This document shows positions 12,346 through 26,500 of a stretch of DNA of 64,000 nucleotides, one piece after another. The number at the start of each line of letters is the position of its first letter. The stretch's first letter is position 1. Origin of the DNA: Nymphaea colorata (Eukaryota > Streptophyta > Magnoliopsida > Nymphaeales > Nymphaeaceae). The position numbers and the translations under genes were made by a program. The DNA is taken from contig NC_045146.1 in NCBI RefSeq assembly GCF_008831285.2, positions 3,252,001-3,316,000 on the forward strand, written 5' to 3'. A model generated the notes under the pieces. The model had not been told where the DNA came from and searched no databases. It was given only the letters and a program-made list of their open reading frames with translations.

Positions 12346-14547
12346 GTATGCATCTGACTCTGCTACGTTCTCTATAATGTGGTTACTTTACTGTTGTTAG
12401 GGATTTTGCATGATCGGTTCCATCATTTGTTCAATTGGTTTTTAAATGCTGTATGGAGATGCTTGCTATTTGTGCTAGGTTTTGTTTTATATTAATCAAG
12501 TAAAACCTGAAGAATGCAGGCATTGACTGTTGCAAGTGTGCACTTCACGAAGTGAATTGTTCAAATAGCCAATTCATGTCCTTCTATCAAGATGGTCAAA
12601 CATGCAGTCTTAAGTTATTTCTTTCCATGCTTCCTTCATCCCATAGGGCTACTGAAGCTACACTTCGAAAATTTTCCAGGAACCCTTAGTCCCAGTGTAT
12701 ATTGTAGAGTATCCCCAAGGGAAAAATCATAGAATGAACTGAAAGCAGGGTTTTTTCCTGAAATCTTGGATATATTTGGCATTGGATAATCTGTTCTGAC
12801 AGTTGTTACATATCTGTTTGCCCGCAAGCAGGTCCAGAAGTTCAGGGTACGGGAAATGGAGTTATCATTTACACAAGGAAGGTGGAATTATGAACGATGG
12901 GGAGGGTATGATTATATGTCGGCTAGCAATGCAAAGCCACCTGGGGTTGAGCTCTGGGCTGTCTTGGATGCCCCAGCTGATGAAATCGAGACAGCTTGGA
13001 GAAATCTGACTCATGCTCTTTCAGGCCTTTTCTGTGCTTCCATTAATTTTCTGGAGTCAACCACTTCCTATGCATTCCCAAATTGGTCTTTTAAGCCAGA
13101 TAGGACCCACAATTTGAGGTATGGTGCATTGCCTCGTGAAGCTGTGTGTACAGAAAATCTTACTCCATGGTTGAAGCTTCTTCCTTGTCGAGATAAAGCT
13201 GGGATTGCTGAAATAATGGACAGGCAATCCATATACAGAGGGTTCTATCATTCACAGCGTTTATACATCAGTTCATCTGAATTTGATTTGGGTGCAAAAA
13301 GGGGAGAATCAGGCACTTTTCTTGAACAAACTTTGACTCTTGTGCTTCAACCTAGTATGCCAAGTGCTCATTTCTCTGAGAAAATAATGCAGCCTAGTTG
13401 GTCTATTGGTTCTTTGTTTGGAAAACAGATAACCGGTAGGTGTGTTCTTGCAAAGTCCAGCAATGTTTTCCTTGAGCTTGAAGGTGATTTAGTTAAGAAA
13501 CTGGAAAGTGTGGCTGCTGATATTCAGATCAGTAGTCATGATGGTACTTTATCTGAGCAGTCCTGGAGAAATCCGGTCTTTGAATTGTCCTCCATGCCAG
13601 ATGGAATACTAAGAGGATTTGGCATATCAAAGAGGGGTGTTGCCTCAAAACTTCGCTCTGTAGTTTATAAGTTCTCTGTAAAAAATTCCACGCTTTCTAT
13701 ACCTCTGAATGTAGGCATGACATGGAAGCAACCTATAATATGGAATTCTTGTCAGGCACCATTTCATTCAAGTAGATTTTTGATGGGAAGTGGAAATGCA
13801 AGAGGATCATTGGCTATATCTCTGGAATCTACTTTGTCCACCAAAAAACATCTGACTAGTAGCTGCTGTGCCATTATGGGATCCAATCAGCATGATAATA
13901 CAGCGGAGCTTATGATTTTCCAAATTGTGCCTTGGTATGTTAAAGTTTATTTTCACACACTACAAGTCTATATTGATGGTCATCTCATGCCAGTTTCTGA
14001 TATAGTGAAGCGAATAAGTGTCTCACCTTCAGTTGATAGAGTGACTCCTGGCTTGATGGAGATTCTTCTTGTGCTACCTCATAACTCAACATCAGCAGCG
14101 CTGATCCTTGACTTTGATAAGGTAGAGTAAATGGAAACTGGATGTATTTTGTGTGGTTTGATAGTCATACCAATAGTTTTCAGATCCCTTGAAAATGACG
14201 ACATATGTAACAAGTGGACGTTAATGATATCTTTCAATGGGGTTTGAATGAAGTAAATATGAGATTCTCAAGTAGCATGAACATTTGTGTAGGCAAAGAA
14301 CCTTTAATGGAGCTGAGCAAACTCCCAATGCATGGCTATTGGTTTGTTAGACTTGATACTTGGTAGAGTTATGATTGATTTTGCATTCAATAGTTGCTAA
14401 ATTGACAGAACATTGTTTGTTAAAAAATGTGATGTAGATATTGTTATTTTACTATTATATTCGGATGATATGATAATCACAGCGAATGACTGGAGAAGGG
14501 TAAACAAGATTAGAAATGCTTCAAAAGTGTAATACTTTATTACATTG

Positions 14548-14578
<31 letters not shown>

Positions 14579-17500
14579 TTTCTGTACGTGTTTCTGTTTT
14601 ATGCGTTTTTCTCTATTTCTCCTTTTCTTCCTCTCTTTCTCCTGTTTGTAATCTAGACTCTCTCTGTCTTCCATGGCTAGACTAGCAATTCAAAGCCAGC
14701 CTACAGCTGTCTCTCTCTTCTTTGTAGTGTATATAAGGAGACTTGACCCCTAATTTAAGGTATCTTCTCTTCATGCCACCCAATAAATCTGTATATTTTA
14801 TTTGCTTTACTGCTCTTCTTGGTCTTTTTCATACATTTGGCACTATTCATTGTTTTTTATGTGCTTTTGTGTGCTTTTCTGGCAGTAGGATCTTGAATGT
14901 TATTTTTGTAAGCTCTTTATGAGGAACTACAGCTGAGTTGGAGCTGCGCTTACTATCCTTGTTGGAATTAGCCTCGTATCAGTTTGCTGACCATCACAGT
15001 GAGTTGGGCTATTTTGGCTGATTCAATATTCTGATCATCCAGCATTGTCTCACTGATGGGCAGATTGCACAATGGCTAAGACGGGCTAATACAATATGAT
15101 AACGGCAACATTGTCTTAAACTCTTAAGATCGTGTTGGTTTATATAAAAGACAGTGAAGTAACCATTCTTGTTCTTGTAAATGAACATGGAGCTAACTAA
15201 ACACAACTGATAAGCAGCTTGTTGGATAATTGGATCATAATAGATTTTGACTTGAAGTTGATATATAGTCTTTTCTTCTATATAAATAATTGAATTGGAT
15301 TATCTTGTTATTTCAGGGATTTCTTCATATTGATGAATATCCCCCAGACGCCAATCAAGGATTTGATCTTCCTTCTGCTCTTATCAGTTTTCCAGGCTTC
15401 AAAACAAGCACAACCTATCATGAACAGAAGTTATCAGCTGAATCACCCTTGTTACATAAACTGCAGGTAATGAACATATACAGATGCTTGATTCTAAACA
15501 TGCATGGTTTGATGGTGTGCCTTGATTAATAAATTTTTGCATTATTTCCAAAATATCGTATCCAGAAATTGTAATAAACATGTAAGTCAAGGTCTGATCT
15601 TCTATCCTTGCAATGGCATGTGAAGTTTCTATTGTTGTCATCTTTATGACAAGTTACTACATTGAAGTGAAATTAGTGGTTGTGCTGCCACAAACTATTG
15701 TTTTCTTTTGTCTACCCTAAAATATGTGCAGACAATCATGAACTTTCAACAATAAAATAGTGCTCCAATTTAACAGCTGTTGATGGATCTTGATGTATGG
15801 ATCCGGGTCTGGACCCGATCCATTGGGTCCTAGTTTGGGCATACTTATACCATTGTATATCATGGTCCTCAGGAAGTTCCAGACTCTCAAAAATGGCTGC
15901 CCTCTTCATGTTTCTCTTGTCATTAGGGCATTCTCGGGCAAAGTGTCCTTCATCCCCACATAGATAGCACTTGCATTTCTTGTTTCTGAGCAAGTGTTTT
16001 CTCTTTTCAATTCTGGCATGAGTGGGGTGAGGTTTGCCTTTGTAGGTCGTAGACCTACGCATACCGTATCTCTTCTTTTCTGCCTCTTTGTAGTATACTG
16101 GAATTGGGATTTGAGAGCAGAACGAGAGGTTCTTCAAGGATCACTTAAATGCTGCATCCTTGCATTCTTGTTCGAGGTACTGGTAAGTGAATAGGACTCG
16201 TGGAGTGAGTCCTATGGTGACTCCTGGGTACTTGAGGTTGAACGCCTGCTTGATTCTATTTCCCAGGTCTCCTGGCATCTTTAGCCATTATTTCTCTGAG
16301 AGTTCTGCACTAATGAACATTCTCCCAGATTTAGCAACAAGTCTGAGATAATCATTCATGTATTGAATGATATATTTTACGTTGCTGCAGGATAACTTTT
16401 CCAGATCACGATACGCTTGATCTTGGATAACTGTTGATCCCTGTGTTGGATCTTCTAACGAGAAGACCCTGCGCATCTGTGATAGGATGTTCTGTGTACC
16501 TTCTCTGCCGTCATCAGTGGCAATGAGAGCTTCGTACTCGGCCTGATACTGCATCCTCCATTGGATCCAGATAAGCTTCTCGATTTCACCGAGTAGATTT
16601 TCCATAAATTCGGCCTTGTATTTTGCATCGGAGAATCCCTTTTTTGAAACCAAATTCTTGGTTATGGACTCCCATCATGAGAAGACATCGTGGAATAGGC
16701 CGATTTGTTTTGGAATGATGAAAATTGCCCCTGTTGTTTGTGCTGCGGTGGGCAAATTCCACATTTTGTCATTCAGGCCGCCTTTAAATTTTGTGCGGCT
16801 GTTGGAAGGTAGATCCACTACTGGTTTTATCGGTGGGTTCCTTCCTCTGGCAGGAGCGTATCCGGGCATGCTCATGGATACGTCTGCGGGAGGGTTGTAT
16901 GGGGACTGTGCTGATGTAGCAGAGGCGATGACAGAGGAGAGTTCCTTCATCTGGGGATACTCGAACTCATCTAGTACGAAGATTTTCTCCTGCTCGCAGG
17001 AAGCCCAGGGGTTTAGGAATTCCTCCGAATCGTCATCATAGGTGTCATATTTTGGCACCTGTTCTGTCTCTTTGCATGCAATGGCCAGATATTGATAGTA
17101 GGCCATTTCGTCTTCTTCCTCCTCTATTTCAATATCATCGTCGAGGAGGGTGAGTGCAGTGTGCTCCGTGATGTGTGATTCCTCGTCTTCTTCGGGAGCT
17201 GGCTGGTATTCGGCAAACCGAATAGAAATGCGCCCATCAACCAGGTTGGTTGATTCCATTTCTGTGGGTTGCATGGGCGTGTTTGTCGTCGAGGGCCGGA
17301 TGATCCAATTGAGGCCCTGCATGTCCTGTACATTCAGCCTTCTTCCGGGGATGGCTGTTACACCATGGCTAGCCAGATAGTCGGTGACGTGACTGATTTG
17401 GTAGACAAAAGCCATGTTTGGTGTGTTGGATAACCTTCCGATTAATCCTCGTGTGAGAATTAAGTTTGCTTCTCCATTCCTCCAGTTGGTATAACCTCTG

Positions 17501-20500
17501 GTCTGAATGGAAATCTGGAAGTGGCGGTAGACATCACCTAAAGTCATGATTGTGTCGGGGACGATGAATATGATCTGGTTCCCGCGTGACAGATCTACCT
17601 CCATGGTGGCAAAGATTGCTTGGTCGTTTTGCCACCGGTTATCACGGAAGATGACCAAGGCTTGCGTGCCTTCGTCTCTTCTGTGCAGGATTTGGAGTCG
17701 GACTTGTGCAAGCCCGATATGAATAAACCGGAAGCCGCTTCGATTGAGTGCTTTGTGGCTCTCAGGTTGAATGAATGGCCGGTCTACCTGCTGCTCATCA
17801 AGGCATGATATAGCTTCTTCTGATAGGTGCTGGTAGACACGATGTTGGCTAGTGTTGTTCCTCGAGGCATACAGTACCTCAGCTGGTACCATATTTGCTC
17901 GCTCGCTCAGGGATCTTTGAAGTTGCTGTTCTGGTTGCAATTGTTCTTCCAGAACTTCCCTGTAGTTGCGCCGGATCAGAGAATTCACCCTTCTTTGGAA
18001 GTTACGGCGTCTTCGTTGACTGCTTCGATAGTCTCGGATTTGATCCTCAAACTCTGGCTATGATGTCGATGCCTGAGTTTGGCTCGAGCTAACTGACGGT
18101 CGTCGATCCATCTTTAATTTTCTTTTTCTCGTCCTTAAGTATAGAGTACGGATCTGTGACAACGTGCAGTTTTCCTTTCTTCTCGACTTGTTTGCCGATG
18201 GAAAGGTCTTTGAACTTCTTTCCGAGCTCGTTTATCAGAGAGTCTGATAGAGTATCTTCCTTTGCAGTTGCGGTCTTGAGTTGAGCCGAAAGATCCACAA
18301 GTTTGGCTGCTAACTGGATCTGGTTATCAATTACTTGAGTAACCATCTGGATCAGTGTGTTGTTCTGCTTGATTAAAGCAGACGTTGCAGCTCCGACAGA
18401 TGAGTTTTCAGAAGGCTTGACGTATGCGACTGCAGGGGACTCGATGGCATTTGTGACTGAGAGAGCCCGTTTGATCGCAAGGTTATCGTTCATGAGAGTT
18501 GCTTCTGAATTTGGGTGATCTTGGTCTCAATGGTTTTGGTTCTACCTTCGAGGGACTCGAGATGTCCTAATACTAGATTGGGAAAAGAGGTTTTGGAAGG
18601 TGTGACTGTGGTTATGGGTTTCGTCTGAGTGACTAGGTTTGAGAGATGGCTAACTTGGGTTTCTAATCTAAGGTGGTTTTCAAGCCCTAAAAGCTTTGCT
18701 TGGACGTCTGCAAGAGCAGAGATGACTTCCTGAATTTCTCCTATCTAGTCAGCAAGGGTTTAGAATCGTTTTTTTTTTTCTAGCGCCGCTGATCGCTTCA
18801 GCGTCACCCGACCAGGCTCCAGCGCTGTCCGACCAGATCCCAACGTCTCTGCATCATCTACTGGTGCCCTCTGAGCCGCCTGACTTGATCCTTGCTATCG
18901 GTGACTCTAAGGTGTGCTGTTCTCAGGGGTTGCCGATGTTGTGTGTCTCTGATAGTCAGCAGTTTGTAGTTGGTGATCATGGCCGCCTCGTCTTCCTCCT
19001 TCACAGTCCATACCGATCAACCTGATGTTGGGACCGTGAGAACTGATAATGTACCGGTTCAAGTTACCACCATTCGGCTTACCAAGGAGAATTATCTACG
19101 ATGGTTCGCTGCAATTACTATGGGGATCGCTGGTCGAGGACGAATTGCCTATGTGAATGGGAGAAAGGTCGAACCTGCTGTGGATAGTATGGCTTGGGAT
19201 ACATGGTTTCTTGAGGACAACCAGGTAAAAACTTGGATTGTTAATTCAGTGTCTTCAGATATTCAACCCCTCATTCTTCGTAAGAAGACTGCGAGGGATA
19301 TGTGGATTATTTTGGAGCAGATGTATTGTCAAAAGAAAAGAAAAGTTCGTGTATATCAACTAATGAAGGACGTGTATGCTCTGCGACGAGGGGATCTCTT
19401 GGTCGCAGATTTCTACGCAGCATTAAAATCTAAGTGGGAGGATCTTGACTACCATTCTGATCTTACATGGAGTTCTCCTCAAGACCAGATGCAGTATATG
19501 GCCAAGGAGTGGGAGAATAGGGTATTTCTTTTCTTAGCTGGACTGAACGATGAATTTGAAAATATAAGGAGTCAGATTCTTAACTCTGAGGAATCATTCA
19601 GTATTGAAGATGTTTATTCTCGTGTTGAAGCTGAAGAGCAGAGGAGACTGATCATAAGTGGGAAAAAGGAGAATCCCATGTCTCACAATGAACGGTCTGC
19701 CTTCGTTAGCCGTGTCTCTATGGGAACTACCTGTTCTTCCCGTAAATGTACCCACTGCAAGAAACTTGGTCATACTGTGGACTTTTGTTGGGACCTGCAT
19801 CCAGAGAAGAAGAATAGTAGGGGGCGGTCTTCTAGTGAGAAGAAGCCTATTTCGAATGCAACGAATCCTAGTGATGGTAAAGTTTCTATTTCTGCAGAAC
19901 AAATTCGTGAGTTGCGCGCTTATTTGAGCCAGATTGATGTTGGTCAGGTAGACACGTCAGATGAGGTGAAGGTCAATCAGGCACTGGCTGTTTCAGGACT
20001 TGGTGACAGGAAAGAAGATTGGGATTGATTTGGTGTCTGATGGGTTATATCGGCTTTCTATACGCGTTGCCACAGCCCTTATGTCAGCAGTCAGCAGGAC
20101 AGAGAAGAAGAAGAAAGAGTGTCGTCAGTTATTTTTATATTGGCATGAATGCCTTGGTCATCTCTCTTTTGGGATTTTGAAACAATTGTTCCTTGAATTA
20201 TGTTCCAGTTTAAACATTTTCATGTTATCTTGTGATGTGTGTCAGTTTGCGAACCATGTTAGAGCTTCGTATCCAATTTCAAATAGTCGTGCTAATAAAG
20301 CTTTCTCCTTGATTCATTATGATGTGTGGGGGCATTCAGGCATTCATTCTCGTGGTGGTTTTCAGTACTTTATGACTTTCATAGATGACTATTCCAGATG
20401 TACTTTTGTTTATCTGTTGAAAGACCATAGCGAAGTGCCTCATATTATAGAAACCTTCATCCTCCTAGTGGAAAACCTGTATGGTGAGTCTGTCAAGACA

Positions 20501-23500
20501 TTCCGGTCTGATAATGCTCGTGAGTATATGTGTCTCACTATCAAGGAATTCATTCGAAAGAGAGGGATTGTTCATGAGACATCATGTAGTTATACTCCTC
20601 CTCAAAATGGAGTTGCTGAGAGAAAAAATCGTCAGTTACTTAATGTCACCAGAGCTTTACTGTTCCAAAAGAATCTTCCAAAATATTATTGGGGAGATGC
20701 AGTCATTACTAGTGCCTATTTGATTAATCGCATGCTTAGTCGAGTTCTAAATGGTCGTACACCCTATTCCATGCTTCCAGGGAGTAGCCAACCTTTTCAC
20801 CTCCCTCCTCGGGTCTTTGGATGTGTGTGTTTCATTCATAATCACAGCCCGGATGTAAAAAAACTTGACCCCAAATCAATTAAGGGAATATTTATTGGGT
20901 ATTCTCCTACTCAAAAGGGGTATAAATGTCTAGATCCCACCATTGGTCGTGTTCACATTACCAAGGATGTCACATTCTTGGAACATGTCTCTTATTTTGG
21001 TGAGAATTCTCTTCAGGGGGAGAAGTCAATGTCTAAGGAAGAGTATTCTCCAAGTCAGGACATTCAGTTTACAGATTTTCTGGATTACAGGCATGAAAAG
21101 AATCCATCTGTCGATGTGCTTGGAAAAGAAGGAGATGGGACGTCTATTGAGGTACAGGAACAGGGAAAGGAGAGAGAGTGTCCTATGGAGACAGAGAAAG
21201 AATGCAATCGTCTGTTTGGGCAGGTGTATTCTAGGAGGAGAGTTTGTACTGACAAGGTGATTGATAGTGAGAAGCTCACTCCGAATCCCAATCCTACTTT
21301 TTTCTTGGATGACCCAAGTCATGCTCAGAAGCAACCTGTTGAGAGAGAAAGTCAGACAGGAAATGAAAAGGAGGATCTTCCCATTGCCCTGAGAAATGGT
21401 GTCAGGTCATGTACCCAACACCCTATTGGTAACTTTGTATCTTATTCTAGATTGAACACTGACTACAAATGTTTTGTATCCTCCTTGTCTATGGCTGTAA
21501 TTCCCAGGAGTGTTACAGAGGCTCAGAGTGACCCCAAGTGGACTCATGCTATGCAAGAAGAGATGGAGGCCTTAGACAGAAATCAAACATGGGAGGTGGT
21601 AGAGATTCTTGAAGCAGCTCATTTGGTGGGGTCAAAGTGGGTCTACACCATTAAGTACAAACCAGATGGGAACATTGAGAGGTACAAAGCACGTCTGGTG
21701 GCCAAGGGGTTCAGTCAGAAATATGGGATCGACTACTTAGAGACGTTTGCCCCAGTTGCGAAGATGAAGACTGTTAGAGTTATTATTTCTTTGGCGGTAC
21801 TGAAGGGTTGGGAGATGTGTCAACTCGATGTTAAAAATACCTTTCTCAACGAAGATCTCGAAGAGGAAGTATATATGTGTATGCCCCCGGGTTTTGAGAA
21901 ACCTGGAAAATGCTGTAAACTGAAGAAGGCTTTGTATGAGCTCAAACAGTCTCCCCGAGCTTGGTTTGAACGTCTCAGACTTGTTATGAAGACGCATGGC
22001 TACAAACAAGGAAATGGAGATCATACTCTCTTTGTAAAGAGGATAGAAGGTAATGTTACTCTACTGCTGGTTTATGTTGATGATATGATTGTTACAAGTG
22101 ATGATGAAAAAGAGATAGCAAGATTAAAGGGTTTACTATCGGCTGAATTTGATCTCAAGGATCTTGGCAAGCTGAAGTATTTCCTTGGTATTGAAATTGC
22201 CAGATCAGGTACAACTCTTGTGCTTAATCAAAGGAAGTATACCTTGGATTTACTGAAGGAGACAGGAAACCTGGGATGCAGATCAACTTCTACTCCTCTG
22301 GATGCTGGGCACAAACTCGGTAGCAGGGATGGAGAACTTTTGTGTGAAGAAGCTAAAGGGAGATATCAACGGCTAGTTGGTAAATTGATATACCTCACTC
22401 TGACTAGACCATATATCACCTTTGCTGTAAATGTGATGAGCCAGTTTATGCATGCACCTACAGATGCGCACTTGAAGGCTGTAGATAGAATCTTGTGTTA
22501 CTTGAAGAAGAATCCTGGCAAGGGACTTCTATATGTGAAACAAAGGTCTATAGAAATTGAAGGGTATTCTGATGCAGACTGGGCAGACTGTGTTGACACC
22601 AGAAGATCTACTTCAGGGTACTGCGTTTACTTGGAAGGAAATCTAGTTGTTTGGAGAAGCAAGAGACAAGATGTCTGTTTCCGCTCAAGTGCAGAGGCTG
22701 AATATAGGGCAGTTGCTACTGGAGTATCAGAGTTGTTGTGGCTAAAGATCTTGCTGACTGATATTGGGATAGAGATTGAAGGGCCTATGAGGATGTATTG
22801 TGACAACAAGTCTGCAATTAACTTGGCTAACAATCCAGTGCTTCATGATCGAACAAAGCATGTTGAGATTGACCGTCACTTCATCAAAGAAAGAATTGAT
22901 GCCAAGGAGTTAACATTATCATACATGAAGTCTGAAGTCCAAACTGCTGATATTCTAACTAAAGCTTTACATGTAACTCCATTTGAGAGAAATGTATCTG
23001 TTAGAATATATTGTAATGGGGAACCGGGTCCATATCTGGACCCGGTCCTATGGGGCACGGATACCGAGGCGGGCACGGTATCCTAGGCGGCACTCTTTCT
23101 CTCCCTCCTATATATTCTTCACTTACATGTAATTGTAGAGTTAAGTTAATGTTATTTTCTCTCTCCTAGGGTTGCGGTTTGCCCCTAGGTCAGAGCTTCC
23201 CCGTGGTTTTTCATCTCTTTCTGAGGTTTTCCACGTATACTGTGTGTGTTTTTCTCTACTCTCTCCTTGTGGTCCGTGTTTCTACATGGTATCAGAGCCA
23301 CCGCGTGTGAGATCGTTGGTGTGCAAGTAGTGCTTTTCCGCCGTTCACGTGCTGCCCCCGTTGCCGTTTCCAGCACCGCCGCCGACACTGTTCCCAGCGC
23401 CGCTGCCGTCGTTGTTTCTACTGCTGTCGCCGACCAGGAACGCTGCCGCCGTCCGGCACCGCCGTCGTCATCGTTCCCAGCGCCGTTCTGCCCTGCCCTG

Positions 23501-26500
23501 CTGCCGTCGCCGGTGTGGATCTCTTCTTTGCTGCCGCCGTTCCCAGCGTCGTCCTGCCCTGCCCTGCTGCCGTCGCCGCTCCCAGCGTCGCCGTCGTTAT
23601 CAGCGCCGCCCTGCCCTGCTGCCGTCACAGGTCCCAGCGCCGCCGTCGACTGGTTTTTTCTCCGCTGCCCTCTTCTTCCGCGTCGCCGCCGGCTGTCTTG
23701 TTTTCGCCGCCGGCCAGTTGTGACCTTATTTGGGGATTGCCATGGCTGACGCAGTGATTTCCAAGCTTAATGATGCCCTGGACACGGGCAGCAATACCAA
23801 GAGTGAGAACTTGCCTGTTCATGTCACCTCCATTCGGCTGAACAAGGATAACTATCTCTCGTGGTCTGCTGCCCTAGAAATCGGCATTACTAGTCGTGGT
23901 CGCCTGCACTATATCACTGGGGAGAAGCCTCCACCTTCTAAAACTGATTCGCAATGGCCGACCTGGGCTTTGGAAGATAGTCAGGTTAAAGTATGGATTA
24001 TTAGTTCGGTTTCCGCAGATATTCAGCCTTTGATCTTGCGTAAATCGACAGCATATGATATGTGGACTGTTCTTGCACGTATGTATGGTAGTAAAAAACG
24101 TGTTTTACGTGCATATCAAATCAAACGTAGCATATATGCTCTTAAACAGGGTGATTTATCTGTTGCCTCCTTCTATGCCGCCCTGAAGACCAAATGGGAG
24201 GAACTTGACTATCATGTGAATGATGACTGGAAATGTGGTGTAGATCATGCCCTGTATTGGGAAAAGGAATGGATGGACCGCACCTTTATCTTCCTTGGAG
24301 GCCTGCGTGATGAGTTTGAAACCATTCAGAGCCAGATTCTTAACTGTGATGAGATTCCTGGAATCGAAGAGGTATATGCTCGTATTGAGTCTGAGGAGCA
24401 ACGGCGCCAGATTATGCATATTGACTCCCATCAGGGGAGCTTTCCAGCAGCCTTTGTGAGCCATACTTCAGGGACAGGGCAGCGTCCTACTCGCCGATGC
24501 AGCCATTGCAACAAAGTGGGTCATTCTGTTGATTTTTGTTGGGACCTTCATCCTGAGAAGCGTCTCGTCCGAGGTCGTCCTCCTCCTCATCGCCGTGCTC
24601 CTTCTGTGCCCGAGCCTAGTCCAGGGTCGACCAATGTTGCAAAATCCAAGCTCTCCTCAGATCAACTTAGAGAGTTGCAAGCATACATTAGTCGTTTGTC
24701 TACCCAGGATGATGCTTCTACTTCTGAGGGGGCTAAGTTAGCCCAGGCCCTAGTTGCTACTAGTGATCAAGGTAATTCCTCTCTCGGTGATTGGATTGTT
24801 GACAGTGGGGCCACTCATCATATGACAGGGGACCCTACGATGTTTCAAGAGTACAGGTTGACCTCTGGGCAGCAGCGTGTGGCTATGGCTGATGGGTCCT
24901 CTATCTCTGTGGCTGGAAAAGGGAGTTTATCATTACTGAACAAATATTGTCTTCATAATGCCCTACATGTTCCCAACATTCCTGTCAATTTGTTATCTGT
25001 CAGCAGTATTACCAAAGAGTTAAACTGTAATCTAATTTTCTCTGCTGATCGTTGTTTACTGCAGGACTTGGGGACGGGGCAGAAGATTGGGATTGGTTCG
25101 GTTATTGATGGTCTCTACAGACTGCCCGTACAAGTTGCTTCTGCTTTGATTTCAGCCACCAGTGGACAGTTGCCTGGCATGGAGGACAGATCCATCATTA
25201 TGCGTTGGCACGAGAGACTTGGTCATCTTCCATTCCCGTTGCTTAAAAAGTTGTTTCCTAGGATGTTTCATTCTATTTCTTTGGACACCTTCGCCTGTGA
25301 AGTGTGTCAGTTGTCTAAACATGTTAGGGCCTCGTACCCTATTTCATTCAATAAAGCCGACCGTCCTTTTGCTTTGGTTCATTCTGATGTTTGGGGTCCT
25401 TCGGGAGTACCCACTTGTCGTGGCTTTCACTATTTCATGACTCTTATTGATGACTACTCCCGGTGTACGTTCGTGTATCTGTTGAAAGAACGTAGTGAAG
25501 TTCCCGACATTGTCAAAAACTTTGTGGCATTTGTTGAAACTCAATTCCAGACCCCTGTTCAGACCCTTCGTACTGACAATGCTCGAGAGTATGTCTCCCA
25601 ATCCCTTGATGACTTCCTGCGAAGCAAGGGTATTATACATGAAACATCCTGTAGCTACACACCTCCTCAAAATGGTGTGGCTGAAAGGAAGAATCGTCAT
25701 TTGTTAAATGTCACCCGGGCCATTATGTTTCAACGTCATGTCCTTAAGCGGTACTGGGGTGATGCACTTCTCACTAGTGCTCATCTCATTAACCGTATGC
25801 CTACTCGTGTGTTGAATGGTCATTCCCCTTATTCTGTTTTGTGGCCTACTCAGAATCCCTGGCCTTTGACCCCTCGAGTGTTTGGTTGTGTTTGCTTTGT
25901 CCATGATCATAGTCCCACTCTCAAGAAACTTGATCCTCGGTCCATCAAAGCGGTCTTTTTGGGGTATTCCTCCACTCAGAAGGGATACAAGTGTGTTGAC
26001 CCTAGCACTTCCAGAGTATATGTCTCCAGGGATGTTACCTTTCATGAACATGTGGCATACTTCCCTGCGACTCCTCTTCAGGGGGAGTGTCTAGGTGACA
26101 GAAGGGAAGAGTATTCTTCGCATCAGTTGATTCAGTTCATGGATTTCTTGGATTATACAGTTAGTTCTCCAAGTGTGGAAGACGTTGTCAGGAAGGACAG
26201 AGACAGTCAGATGGAGGGGGGCCCTGTGGAAGAACAGTCTCGAGGTCACTTATTTGGTCAGGTTTACAGCAGGAAGAAGAAGGATGTGATGGAAGATGTC
26301 GATGTTGCCAATCCCAATCTTCCCAATCTTGTGACCTCCCCGGATGATCCAAGTCCAATGAATGAAGAACTTCTCATAGCCCTGCGCAAGGGCACCAGGT
26401 CATGTACTTCTCATCCTATTCAGAGATTTGTTTCATATGCTAAACTCAGCAAAGACTACAAGTGCTTTGTTACCTCTTTATCTATGGCTGTTATTCCCAG

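Larger units (their letters stand above)
15858..18768 (-). mobile_element. Badnavirus-like endogenous pararetrovirus segment
   Basis: About 2.9 kb in - orientation with the gene order of badnaviruses: ORF1 tail, ORF2, then the N-terminal half of the ORF3 polyprotein (movement domain, acidic linker, capsid region, CCHC knuckle). ORF1 and ORF2 are joined by an overlapping ATGA (18490-18493), a badnaviral arrangement. The protease, RT, RNase H and intergenic region are absent. Stop codons disable it. The left edge abuts a Copia LTR and the right edge is followed by an 11-T run (18769-18779). This is a non-functional integrated relic. Confidence 0.85.

Noticed and set aside
20000-23086. RT of Copia-1 as the missing polymerase of the pararetrovirus
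   Set aside because: Its domain order (integrase before RT, YVDD, Copia RNase H) is Ty1/Copia and it is in the opposite orientation to the viral segment.
23246-23757. Three overlapping open frames of 80-167 codons rich in A, P, S and R
   Set aside because: They span the end of the LTR, the primer site and the repetitive leader of Copia-2, and exist in several phases at once. This reflects repeat composition, not genes.
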